Shown here: positions 11,197 through 21,020 of the stretch, piece after piece
How the letters are laid out: each line of letters opens with the position of its first letter
How positions within the stretch are numbered: the stretch's first letter is position 1
NCBI GenBank assembly: GCA_030704615.1
Contig: CM060732.1
Span: 10,106,001-10,170,000, forward strand
Direction of reading: 5' to 3'
Origin: Takakia lepidozioides
Lineage: Eukaryota; Streptophyta; Takakiopsida; Takakiales; Takakiaceae
DNA: 64,000 bases
Program-made: the position numbers and the translations under genes
Notes under the pieces: generated by a model
Database searches by the model: none
What the model was told of the DNA's origin: nothing
The model's input: only the letters and a program-made list of their open reading frames with translations

Positions 11197-12571
11197 GAGC
11201 GGTGCTTGGATTCCGACACGGACATGCCGAACACGAATATGGCAGAATCGGTCCACTCCTCCTGGCGAGCGTCTTCTGCCGCACATCTGGTGGACGTAGT
11301 CACGGCCCACAACGGAGGACATCGACAGAGCAATCATGCAGCAAGCCACGTACTACAAGTTCTTGAGCGGCAAACAATGGGGCTTTGGGCCGGACAGGGA
11401 GGAATTGTTGGTACGAACAGCTTCGAGGTCCAAGAATCCAGTGAAATGGGCGACAGCATTGCGAGAGAAGATCAAAGGGACGCCTCTGCACCGCAGAGGT
11501 GAACACCTAGAGGGGGACGTCCGGACTCGCCCTGTCAGGCGGAGGATTGAAGAGGAACCCGGTGCGAAGAGGATTCCTGGATCCGACAGAAACATTCGGA
11601 CAGCACCTCGAGGTCCCGTCATGTTGCCGCACAATGTGTCTTCCAGCAGTGGAAGCCCAAGAAATTCCAGATCGCCGTCGCCTTCAACCGGGGATTTCGT
11701 GCGAAAAATTCCCACCGCTCCCTTGCCCCACATTCCGCCCGCTGTTATGCAGTATGGCCAAGCCATTGTGGAGACGACTGTGTCTGCATCACAGTGGAGA
11801 ATTGCTCGCACAAAGCCGTCGTTTCGAGGAAGGTGTTCCGCAATTCGTGTGGATACACGGCAACGTTGTTTAGAGATGATAAGGAGGAATCCAGATGGGG
11901 CTGTCCCTGCTCCTACTTTTACAGGAAGATTTGTCCATGCAAAGTTTGCGGAGGCGACAACCACCCAGTTCTGGTTCTGCAGGCACGACATTATGACTTG
12001 CGTGTATGGAAAGCCCAAGTACGGCATACAAACAATGCCAGAGGCTCCCCCGGTGTGGCCGGTGGAACCAGGCTGCGATCTGAGTCAGGTTGAGGCCGAC
12101 GCCCTTACCGCCGCAGGATTTCGGATGGTGCAGCGCACTGACGTCCCCAGACAACCATTTCCGCTTCCACAGCCTCCACCACCGACCCCTGTGAGAGCAA
12201 GAACAATGGGACACGACAGCTCTAAGCATCCTACACACCGTTGGGGAAACCGAAGGCGGCGACCTCCCTCAAAAGTGAACGAGACAAGGATGGGGAATGC
12301 ACTTCGGATGAACTGTACAATCCAGAGCTCGACAGAAGTGCCCCCACCAGGATTCGGGCGTGTGTATCAGATGGCCACGGCGGGCTCAGCTGTTCGCAAT
12401 GAGGTGTACACCATCACCATTTCAGAATTACCCACCTGCAATTGCACCGACTTCCAGATCATGGCGAACAAGGGGGCATCATACTGCCCTTGCAAGCATT
12501 TGTACTACGTGTACCTAAAGAGACTCCGTTGTAATTCCACAACTCATCACTTCATACATGCACCAGGGTGA
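11197..12571 (+). pseudogene. MULE-type transposase, exon 2 with SWIM zinc finger, copy A
   Basis: After a TTCTAG acceptor the exon begins CLDSDTDMPNTNMAESVHSSWRAS. The TNMAES glutamate is the expected third residue of the DDE triad. After one frameshift near 11310-11340 an open frame of 411 codons follows: SGKQWGFGPDREELL, a Pro/Ser/Arg-rich hinge, a segment RGRCSAIRVDTRQRCLEM and FWFCRHDIMTCVYGKPKYG that copy B has lost, and at the C-terminus CNCTDFQ followed by YCPCKHLYYVYLK. That last part is a CxC...CxCKH SWIM finger, a DNA- or protein-binding zinc module that commonly follows the catalytic domain in MULE transposases. This copy preserves the whole C-terminal architecture. Confidence 0.8.
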
Positions 12572-13378
12572 GCCCCCAGGAGGTTCACACTCTTCTGAAT
12601 ATGGATCCAGGGGACCAGTGAGCTTGGCTTGCGGTCCACATACAATGGTACGCCCATCCTTTTCGGATAGTAGAACTGTACTGCTGCCAGTACCTCAGAC
12701 TCTGGCCACAGAAAGGTCCGACATATGTCTTGCCTACCAGTAACCTGTTTTGATCGAACTAAGATATTACTATATCGTTCACTTGTTTCCACGTGCATGT
12801 ATTTTTGTATGTTGGAGGGTTCATGTTTTTCTGCTTTCCGAAAACTTGCTCTCCTCATTCGACCTCCGACAAGGAAATGCGGCGCCGAATTTCCAAGTAT
12901 CGTCGTAGGTACCCCCAGAGGCGGGCCTTCGCCAACACCAAACCGCTCCGAAATTTCGCACGTGCGAACCCTAATGTGGCACCCTATTTCCCAGTTCAGT
13001 TGCAAACCTTTCCCGCCGAATACCCGAAGAAGACAGAATTGTGAAGTACTGCAGACTGTATTGGTGCAGACTCCATTGGTTCAATCGCGGCAAAAGGGTC
13101 AGCTTCATTCCAATGTTAAGGCATGTAAAACCGCGGAATACTCTATACAGGCCAGTATGCGACGTCCTTTTGCAGTGGTATACTGGATTTCCCGTTGCAC
13201 GGTCACTTATTTCCATGAGCGGATCTATAAAACCATGAGCGGACTTGTTACTGACGACATATCTTCGCCGCATTACATGATCTGGAACGTCCAAAAACGG
13301 CAAGGTCAAATAAAAAACTATTATTTTAATACTTGTTTAATCTGCCGCATTTCCAAATTTGGAGGAGTCCGCTCATGA
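12572..13378. other. Subterminal non-coding part of transposon copy A
   Basis: No gene is supported. It holds one isolated half-palindrome (aaatgcggcgccgaatttcc near 12875-12895), further CCGCATTTCC-like fragments near 13342, and AT-rich sequence. It is the 3' flank of the transposase gene and leads into the terminal repeat. Confidence 0.6.
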
Positions 13379-13473
13379 AATCCGCGTATCTTAGACTTCG
13401 GCTCACCGCTCATGCGGCTCATGCGGCTCATGGCTCATGGCTCATGGTTTCTGCTCATGAAATAGTAAACCTC
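13379..13473. repeat. Right terminal inverted repeat of transposon copy A
   Basis: A cluster of GCTCATGCGG / GCTCATGG subrepeats ends in GCTCATGAAATAG followed by taaacctc at 13473. Reversed, the last 21 bp match the left end of copy B (48765-48785) at 20 positions. The clustered GCTCATG subrepeats just inside the terminus also occur at 48785-48840, 35797-35990 and 59482-59520, so they belong to the family's ends. Confidence 0.85.
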
Positions 13474-13993
13474 GACTTATAGACCGCACCATGAACCTCA
13501 GTATCAACATGCCATCTGCACCAGTAATTGGTGTACATCGAGTGGAACCCGCATGCAGATATAGGATGACTAGCTGCCAAGTTAAACTTCCATGAATTTC
13601 TGTGATCTTCATGAAGTGCAACCGCCACTTTTGAAACAATTGTGTATATGAAATTTGGGAATTTTGTCACTTGTCAATTGTCAAATTTCAATGGAATCAT
13701 GAATGCAATGAAAAAACATATGTTTCATATAATATATGAATCATTTCATGGCCACAAGAAACTTGAAAATCATCTCAATGCGCAATTTTCAAATGTCATA
13801 GTGCTTTTTATAACCACGCGAGAAAATTGGGTACATCTAAAATTTGTAACTCCATGAACCATCATGCTATAGCATACGACTCTTGTAAAATTGCCTACAA
13901 CATGTCTTTCTTATAGCAATCGTGAGGCTCCATCCAATTGAATGGTGGCGACATGAAACGTGGCGTTATGGCACTCAACGTCGGTCGAGTCTC
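13474..13993. other. AT-rich intergenic stretch
   Basis: I see no gene, splice-supported exon or repeat family here. It lies between the right end of transposon copy A and the stop of the kinase pseudogene. Confidence 0.5.
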
Positions 13994-15294
13994 CTAAACA
14001 ACATCGCATAGCTGCTCTAGAGCAAGAGCAAAACACTCTGCCATGAATTTATCCTCAAACGCACTCCCATCGTAATGACTGCCACCATTGATTTTGTGTT
14101 CTAACTTACCAACAACAAATGTTTCGGAAGCCATGCTCTGGGTGGGCCTTTGCCGTGTGCCATCCACCAAATTGTTTGTTGCCGCGTGAACCATAGCAAT
14201 CTCTGGCGCCACCCACCAACGCCGATGCAATTCCTCCCTCATTTTGCTGGTAGTTTCAAAAAGATATGGAGATATCTTCGCTGCCTCCGTGGAGGTTGCC
14301 ATTCCCCAATCACACACCCCGATGTACACCTGGTCGGTACTATCCGGGAAATGCAACAAAATATTACTCGGTGAAAGGTCATTGTGCATGACGTGGTTCT
14401 TATGAACACTATCCATAATGCTCAGCAGTGCCCAAGCCAATTTACTCTGGTGGCGGCGGTAACGAACCAAACGGTTCACCTGCTCCCGTTCTTGCTTGGT
14501 CCAATGCTTTGCCAACACCTCCCTGTTATCCACCCGGCTCCCAAATCGTTCGTCACTCTTCTAAACATCACATATGGAACCCCCATCCCACCACAATGGG
14601 TAACCCTCCAAGTCTCGTGGATGAACACATATATATTTTATAATCCCATGATGTGCGAATCGCATAGCCATGGCCTCTTCAAAATGTTGCCTCCTAGCAA
14701 GATGAGGATCTTTCTCCTTAGGTGTTTTCCCCGCCAATTGCCAATTAACATTAATTCGGATATCACCTGTACTTCGTATCTTACGAACTCGTCCGAAGCC
14801 CCCCTCTCTTGGTGCATCCAACTGCTCCACCACTGCGTTCGAACTGAGGTACAACAATGCCGCTCCCTCTCCAGGAATGTTGTCGGGCTGCCTCCGTGTC
14901 AGTGACTTGGTGCGGCATTTTCCGTGGGCCTTTGCTGAATCCGCCCACCAACCAACTCGGTCCTTCTCCCAAGCCGGCACTGGACCGCCTGTCATCTGTT
15001 TCACCATCGAACCAATAAACTGCTTGAGATTCCATGTGATGTCGCCCGCTCGATGTTCCACCCACTGGTCGAACTTGCGCTTCTCCCTCTCCTCTATCCA
15101 CTTCTCCCCGGCCAAAGCTTCCCGGATTTTTTGCTCCATCCGCAGTTCAAACTTGCAGAATCCATCGTGTCCATGCCGGACATACGCACTTTGCAAGTAC
15201 ATCATGCTCTTCTCCATAAAAGACACCAACTCCTTGACAACATCCCCGGTGGCTTTGCTGGGGTAATGGTCTCTGTTGATAGCGCTATCACACT
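13994..15294 (-). pseudogene. Divergent protein kinase-like gene of locus C, one in-frame stop
   Basis: The minus strand encodes about 420 residues in one frame, interrupted only by a TAG near 14560. The first part has a charged N-terminus (KWIEEREKRKFDQWVEHRAGD), then a glycine-loop-like GGFGRVRKI and a candidate lysine in WQLAGKT. After the stop the frame continues with HVMHNDLSPSNILLHF, which aligns with the HRD..N catalytic loop, then VYIGVCDWGMA, which aligns with DFG (here DWG), and WWVAPEIA, which aligns with APE. So the core kinase motifs are present with HND for HRD. The substrate is unknown. It is transcribed away from the ParB-like gene at 15514, with GGCGCC-type palindromes in between: the same geometry as the transposase in copies A and B. 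It could be cargo of a related element or a neighbouring host-gene relic. Confidence 0.65.
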
Positions 15295-15366
15295 CTGATC
15301 CATCTTTCCTCTTTTTCCCTTATGAACTTCCCGTCCTAGTGCTAGAATTGCCATCCGAGGCCTCCA

Positions 15367-15530
15367 CGTGGCTGCCAGAAATCATGGCCCGGATGGAAAT
15401 ATGGTGCCGAATTTCCATCGGAGGCCTGCACGTGGCTGCCATAAATCATGGCCCGGATGGAAATATGGCGCCATATTTCCATCCAAGGCTGGAACGTGGC
15501 TGCCAAAAATCATGGCCCGGATGAAGAGAA
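15367..15530. repeat. Three tandem palindromic units between kinase and ParB-like gene (locus C)
   Basis: A unit of about 64 bp (ending CGTGGCTGCCA.AAATCATGGC, then CCGGATGGAAATATGG) occurs three times. Two units contain a full palindrome, one centred on GGTGCC at 15405.5 and one on GGCGCC at 15469.5; the third is a half-site. The 64-bp spacing equals that of element D. The sequence resembles the copy A and B arrays in form but not in exact arm sequence (GGAAATATGG here). Confidence 0.85.
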
Positions 15531-17310
15531 GGCCAAGGATGAGGCAAGAGAGAAGGCCACTGAAAAGACCACGGAAGAGGCAGTGACACAAGCACTGACA
15601 AGCAAGAGAGGTACCATGACACCTGAACCAAATAGAGCCATTAAGAAACCGGTAGAGGGAGAGGAGAAAACACCACACAAACCGGGGTATGGGGCAGGTG
15701 GAGGGGAAGAGGCACTTGCCAGGCACTATTGAGCTTCCATTGGTACATGTCGGATATGAGGAGGAGAGGGATCTTTCTGACCAGGATGACATCCTCCCGG
15801 AGATCCCCAGGGCCCAAAGTCGGAGCATACAGGCTGGATTTGGTGGTTCTGGTGGGCTTCCAGAGAACCCCCCTGCAGCAGATGTCATGTCGGAGGCGGA
15901 TATGAAGTTGGCCGCTGCCAGGATGTTGGAGGCAACCCACAACAACATTGGCAGGGTACTGGGAAGCATGGTCTACCCAGCAAAGCTGGGGATTCCGCTC
16001 TGCCACATGGTATCGATGCAGGTGGTCAGACCTGCCTTTTTCGGTGATATCGACAAGCTCAAATTCTCTTTTCGGGATGGATATCGTATGGGGTCTGCCT
16101 CATTTTATGTCTCCATTGAGAACGATCACGGAGCTTCTCGTGTACACACTTCCGACAATTTCGCAAAGTGGGGCCCCCATTGGCAAACCCGAAACGGTGA
16201 GTTCGAGAAATTGATTGTTAACGATCCTCTTTTCCAACACTTGTCCGGAAAAATGTTCTTCGTATGGGACGGGAACCATCGGCTTGCCACATGGATGGAG
16301 TACATAGCCCAAGTACACCCCGACGAACTAGATTGGCATTACGCCGTGGAGTGTGTTGTGCTGAAGGTGGTGGGTACGGCGGATCACAGTCTTCTCAAGG
16401 CTGCTATGGCGGACATAAACACATAAGTTCAAATGTTGCTTGCACTGGAACTTGCAATTTCATAGTCATTTTGGCGGCAAGCCCCTCACATATTGCAACT
16501 GTGGCATTGCAGGGTCACGGAGACTGCCTTCATTGCCACCAACTTGTCCCACATGCTCTTCCGAGTGAAGGATGTGGGGAGGCAGCCGGTGTCTAGCTTT
16601 GCCAATTCCCTTAGTGCCGATCTCCTGCGGAAGTCGGAGGCAAAGGCTGACAGAACATGGTACAGGCTGAGCATGGATGCCATGGTCGACTATATCTTTT
16701 GGCTATTGTGTTCTGCTCTCTTTATTTCCTCATTTCTCGATTTTTTGCAGTGGAATTAGAAGACCATGCTTTGTAATTGCTATGTGCTTTGCTGACAGAC
16801 CAGAATTGACCAAGATTTGGCACATGCGAGGAGGTTCTACATGGAGTCAGAGGAGAAGAAACTGACCCTGGGTGCACTCGAATTGTATCTCAGCGCTGCC
16901 GAGGCAAAGGCGCGCCTCAAGTACAAGTCTCGGATGGTGAAGTACGTGGCCATTGCTGATCCCGCATTCGGTGACGACTTTCTTGTGGAGGTGGGGAAGC
17001 ACTACTCACGGGCTCTTAAGCCAACAATCACAATCAAGAAACTACCTCGTCTAGCCACAACGTGTGTGGATGCAACTGAGAAGGTTAATCATTCTGAACC
17101 AACTTGGACTCTTCATGCAACAATGTGTTCCCTTACTTTATTTCGCTTACTAATATCCATGTTGGTTGGACAGACTCGGTGGCTCCAAATCTGGAATGGG
17201 TCTCAGAGTATTCGGGACATGTGGAGCTTCCCAAAACCTGACAAACTGTCCGACCCCACATTCAACCTCCGGATGAACCGCATGACATGGGTTGTTTTCA
17301 AGCTTTTTTG
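15514..17310 (+). pseudogene. Third ParB-methyltransferase gene copy (locus C), truncated before the methyltransferase
   Basis: Begins with a charged, Lys/Glu/Thr-rich stretch (EEKAKDEAREKATEK). After a frameshift near 15725 comes an open frame of 245 codons with DLSDQDDILPEIPR, the VRPAFFGDIDKLKFSFRDGYRMG helix region and MFFVWDGNHRLATW. The splice donor after DINT has changed from GTAAG to ATAAG, which would block the intron. Exon 2 starts at 16513 (VTETAFIATNLSHMLFRVK), exon 3 at about 16799 (QDLAHARRFYMESEEKK, then YKSRMVKYVAIADPAFGDDF, ending AEK/GTTAATC), exon 4 at about 17174 (RWLQIWNGSQSIRDMWSF). Homology ends at about 17310 in MNRMTW. No methyltransferase half and no terminal repeat were found. 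Confidence 0.75.
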
Positions 17311-17504
17311 GTGCTTCCCCTCTTGTATTACGTAGATTTCCGACATTTCTTGAAGAATGCTGACTGATGGGGACTGTCCGCAGGTGTCGATCAATTTTTC
17401 GGATCATAATTTAGAATAGCACATTTTATGTACATTAGTATATATTTTATGAAGTTTAGTACAAAATCATAGTAAGAAATCATAAATAAAATGGAATTCT
17501 AGCA

Positions 17505-17950
17505 ATGGCAGAGCCGGAGGACCAGTCGAAGGACAACTCCTTGATTCCGGGACTGACAGACCGTGTGACACTAGAATGCGTTGCACGGGTGCCTCGCTCT
17601 TATTATTTATCGTTGAAAGGTGGTTGTAAGAATTGGCAGAATGCGCTATCGGTGGTTGATGACGAAGGCTGCAACGACATCTTTGAGACTCGAAAACGGA
17701 TGGAGATCAAGGAAGAATGGTTATATACATGATGGCTGGGCCTGCATACAATGCCCAGTCTCCCATAGGTACGCAGAAGTGGCGGACATTTGGTCCCATT
17801 AGCACGCAGTGGCGATGTCTGCCAGACTACCCTGTGGATTATACCTTTGAAGTTTCTGACAAGGAGTCGGCAGTTACAGGAATGCAGCTTTGTGGAAAGT
17901 CCTCTAGATGCTACATGGTATGGAGGTATGATCTAGAAATCAACGAATAG
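17505..17950 (+). pseudogene. F-box/kelch-repeat protein pseudogene fragment
   Basis: The frame starting at 17505 encodes NSLIPGLTDRVTLECVARVPRS, then YLSLKGGCKNW and RKRMEIKEEWLYT. This is the hallmark start of plant F-box/kelch proteins: an F-box with LIPGLPDD..L.CL.RVP, then KEEWLY. After a frameshift near 17715-17732 it continues AGPAYNAQSPIGTQKWRTFGP and WRCLPDYPVDYTFEVSDKES, resembling the first kelch blade. Kelch repeats 2-5 are missing. Such proteins normally choose substrates for SCF ubiquitin ligases. With one frameshift and early termination this fragment is not expected to function. Confidence 0.7.
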
Positions 17951-19719
17951 TCTTCAACGCCAAGAATGATTCAGGATCGATGTTTTTTTTGGATCAGCAA
18001 ATGCAGAAAATAATGCCTACATTACTGGAAGTTCTCACCAACAGATGACTCTCAAAGCAATCAAGCGCTACAACTCTCTACTTCAAGCATGGGAACCTCT
18101 CCCCGACCTCAACATGGAATTTAATTGGAGCACAAAGGTAAATATGGACCATTGGATGATTGGCTGATCAAGGGTAGCAATCCCACTTCCCAAACGGATG
18201 AATAACATGGATGAGAGCAACATTCATGAGGACTTAAAACGGATCATGTACCAACTTAAGTTGGTCATGTACCAAACTTTAAGTTGGTCGTCCCTGGATG
18301 GATGAAAAGTACAAAGAAGAATGAGAATGGATGAAATCAGCGAATGGATGAGAGATCGCAAGCTGGATAAAATTGCAGGATGGATGAAACTCTAGCAGGA
18401 TGGATGAAATCAGAAGTTTCCAGGGTTGCTTGGCCAACAAGTTTTCCATTAAATTTAATGAATAATTCTTAATTTTCCTATTGGCCAAAAAAGAAGCATA
18501 AAAGGAGGTTTGGAGGAGTGGGAAAGGCCAGTATCAACAGTATCAATCGATCCAGTACCCAGAAGAGTATTGAGAGTAGACGAGCATGGGGTAGAGAGAT
18601 GTAGAGGGCAGCAGAGCGTTCTTGGCGAAGTAGGGTGCTAGCAGGAAGACTATTAGTGTGCTTGGGCGATGTGATAGGAGAACGCAGTGTGAAGAGTGCT
18701 CAAGAGGAGAGCAATCGGCCGAGAGAGGGGTCCTGATCCGAGGGGTCCTGATCAGCAGCTTCTGCATAACGTAGAGCGGCATGCGAGGGTGGCAGTGCGT
18801 GCCGCAGTATCAAGTGACTAAGTATTCGTACATGAAAAGACACAACTCTTCACAACATGTCTCTTGGACGCTTTACATCTGTCATTGACAAGTCTAGAGA
18901 TACTTGTTCGTGCGCGCAGTCTATCAGAACGGGGCCGTATGAATTTGGTTGTTTGAAAGCAGTTTTCGTAAATCAAAAGACTTCTGATCTTCAATACTTA
19001 GTTCTTCATTCTGATCAGCAGGGGTACTTATCTCTGAAACTGAATGTGGTGTTTTGGCACAGCTAGGGACGAGCAGTTAAGAGCGCTTGGAAGCCCGCTT
19101 GGAAGTTAGCCTTGAATTTTGCTCTAACCAATGCGTAATGTTTCTCTTGAAAATAGTCAACGAAGCATAAGGTGGATGTTTAAGGCTAGTGGAATCTTGT
19201 GTTGGAACTTAAATGCCTTTGTCAAAGATGAGAAGTCTTGAATGGCCAGAAGTATGAATCAGATGGCCTGATATACAGCCAGGACAGGGGAGTGAAATGA
19301 TGTTCTCTCGAGCCTATGGCAACATGTCAAATCGTATCCACATGGAGCTTATAAAGCTACCTGCCCGTGTCAATATGAAGTACTGCCAAATCTGAAAGTT
19401 CCTAACCGCTTATCCGATGATTCACTGTCCCTGATGTTTATGAAGGTGTTCTCTTGTGACCCTAGCTTCAGGTGATTTCCCCTATCTATTGCCCATAAGA
19501 TCCCGGCCAAGCAGCCATCTCCTGTCCTGAAGATAACCTCTGATTTTCACCGATGCCATGGCAAGGTCCTAACCGCCGCAACAATCCACGGGTCCATAAA
19601 ATGTCATTCGAAATTGGCGGAATGCAGTGACCCTTCGTGGGTGAAGAGACACCATAAAATGTGCTCCCTTCAGACGTTATTGTGTTAAAGTAATAATGCA
19701 ACATTATTATTTCAACACA
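17951..19719. other. Intergenic region without a supported gene
   Basis: The only patterns seen are repeated GGATGGATGAAA-like words at about 18290-18415 and a small imperfect inverted repeat (CAACTTAAGTTGGTC / CTTTAAGTTGGTC) at about 18248-18292. The open frame at 18857-19066 is short and matches nothing I recognise. The rest looks like old unique sequence. Confidence 0.45.
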
Positions 19720-19721
19720 TG

Positions 19722-19845
19722 AATTTGGGCTTAGTGGTTAAGGAAATTATTTCCAAATTGTAGGTCGAGGGTTCAATTTCCTTTGGCCACTTTATTATCT
19801 GTAGCTCATTTTCTTGTATTTAATTTTTAAGACCCCGCTACACCT
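19722..19845 (+). mobile_element. tRNA-derived SINE-like sequence
   Basis: The head 'ggcttagtggttaagg' fits an RNA polymerase III A box, and 'ggtcgagggttcaatttcc' some 35 bp later fits a B box (GGTTCRANTCC-like). The order and spacing are those of a tRNA gene, but no clover-leaf can be folded with confidence, and the tail runs into T- and A-rich sequence. A SINE head or decayed tRNA-derived sequence is the best reading. Confidence 0.5.
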
Positions 19846-19849
19846 ATTT

Positions 19850-19935
19850 CTAGCGACGACCGAAGGTCGGAAGCTAGTTTAGCGTAGAGCAGGAATAGGG
19901 TGCCATAGTGCCATGTCATCGTCGCCATGTTTCGT
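19850..19935 (+). repeat. Unit-start repeat, copy 1 of 3
   Basis: Block 'tctagcgacgaccgaaggtc', then 'ggaagctagtttagcgtaga', then GCAGGAATAGGGTGCCATAGTGCC. It recurs at 26822 and 33346 in the same orientation, each time just before a PPR gene relic, marking the start of a duplicated genomic unit (period about 7.0 and 6.5 kb). It probably represents the promoter/5' leader side of the ancestral gene. Confidence 0.85.
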
Positions 19936-20159
19936 AGACACGTCATCGTAGCCAGGTCATCGTAGACACGTCATAGAAATCGTCAATTTCTTTGGAACCT
20001 GCCCGAAATGCCCGAAATGCAGCGCGGGGAAGGGCGTGCTTGAGCGCGGAGGGGTTTCACGCAATGTGGTGAGGGCACCTTCTTCTTCGACCTATTTCAG
20101 CCTGTTTTGCCTCTCATCAGACTCGGCCCTGAGATGCCTGTTATCATAGTCATCCCTAA

Positions 20160-21020
20160 ATTTTGATGTTGAACTCTGCAAGGTAGCTCGTTGGTGGATC
20201 TATGGTGGTTTTGGAGTGATTTTGACATGTTACTGCTAATGTGGCAACAGGAAAGTATTGAAAATCAGACAACAGAGATGAGGAGAAGCTCTGAAATGCT
20301 CACCTCAACGATGACCGCAGCTTCTGAAAGAGGATCAAGAGAGGGAGTCCACAATGCCTCTTCTGGCACTTCTGCGCATGTGAAGATGCTTTGTGAGGCA
20401 GGCAGACTGATAGAGGCTCTCACCACAGGTAGCTGAAGGAGCAAGGATAGAGGGTGGGTCCAGATTCATCTAAGAGGGCCGGATTTCAAGCTCCAGATCA
20501 CCGATGATTCCCTGTGGAAGGACAGGTACAAGAAACAGATGGTCAACTGCAACCCGCAACGGCAGCGGTCAGACATTGCTAATGAAGGCACCTTCTTCAA
20601 CACATTTCACCCTGTTTTTTCCCTCTTATCAGAGTCGGCCCTAAATTTCCGTGTTGAATTCTGCAAGTTAGCTGGTTGAGTGAACCTTTGATAGTTTGGA
20701 GTGAATGACATGATACTGCCAATGTCACAACAGGTCAGTATCCAAAAACAGGTAACAGAGCTAAAGAGAAGCTGTGGAATGAATTCATAACTTTCCTGAC
20801 CCCAATTAATGGTGGGACAACCAAGGCAAAAAGGTGAATGCCTGTTGGATTACAGAGAGTAGCAGATGCAATTGAGCATACGAACTAGTGTCACTAAGTT
20901 GAGTTGGGTGTTTCCTAGAACTTCAAGCTCCAAATTACCTATGATTCCCTGTGGATCAATAGCTACAAGAAACCTGCATCGGTAGATGGTCACCTAAAGG
21001 CAGCAGCTGCAGCGGCACCT
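20160..21020 (+). pseudogene. OSB-like (PDF motif) exon fragments upstream of PPR gene 1
   Basis: Two degenerate copies of one segment are present. At about 20470-20530 the frame reads GPDFKLQITDDSLWKDRYKK. At about 20915-21020 it reads FKLQITYDSLWINSYKKP followed by an alanine run (LKAAAAAAP). This fits the PDF motif of organellar single-stranded DNA-binding (OSB) proteins (PDFKHK...ALW....P.WV), which bind ssDNA in plastids and mitochondria. The second copy runs without a stop into the PPR leader at 21021. The W..YFSDP.QWWDNR half of the motif is degenerate here but preserved at 27820. No OB-fold SSB domain could be traced. Confidence 0.6.

Larger units (their letters stand above)
2410..13473. 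mobile_element. Mutator-like DNA transposon with ParB-methyltransferase module, copy A (left end lost)
   Basis: The gene order mirrors copy B at 48765-59538: methyltransferase and ParB-like gene on the minus strand, a central array of GGCGCC/GGTACC palindromes, then a MULE-type transposase with SWIM finger on the plus strand. The right end (13453-13473) is a terminal inverted repeat that differs at one of 21 positions from the left terminus of copy B. If target duplications are 9 bp, the flanking duplication here would be gacttatag (13474-13482). The left terminus and the last third of the methyltransferase are missing, cut at the 120-bp satellite. Several frameshifts in the transposase indicate an immobile relic. 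More than 11 kb remain. Confidence 0.85.

Noticed and set aside
13994-17310. Endogenous giant-virus fragment (kinase, methylase-related and ParB-like genes together)
   Set aside because: The ParB-like gene with its palindromes occurs in transposons with proven termini and target duplications in this same window, and the genes contain spliceosomal introns.
19486-19704. Minus-strand open frame of 72 codons
   Set aside because: No recognisable protein motif, no conservation within the window, and it borders the SINE-like sequence.
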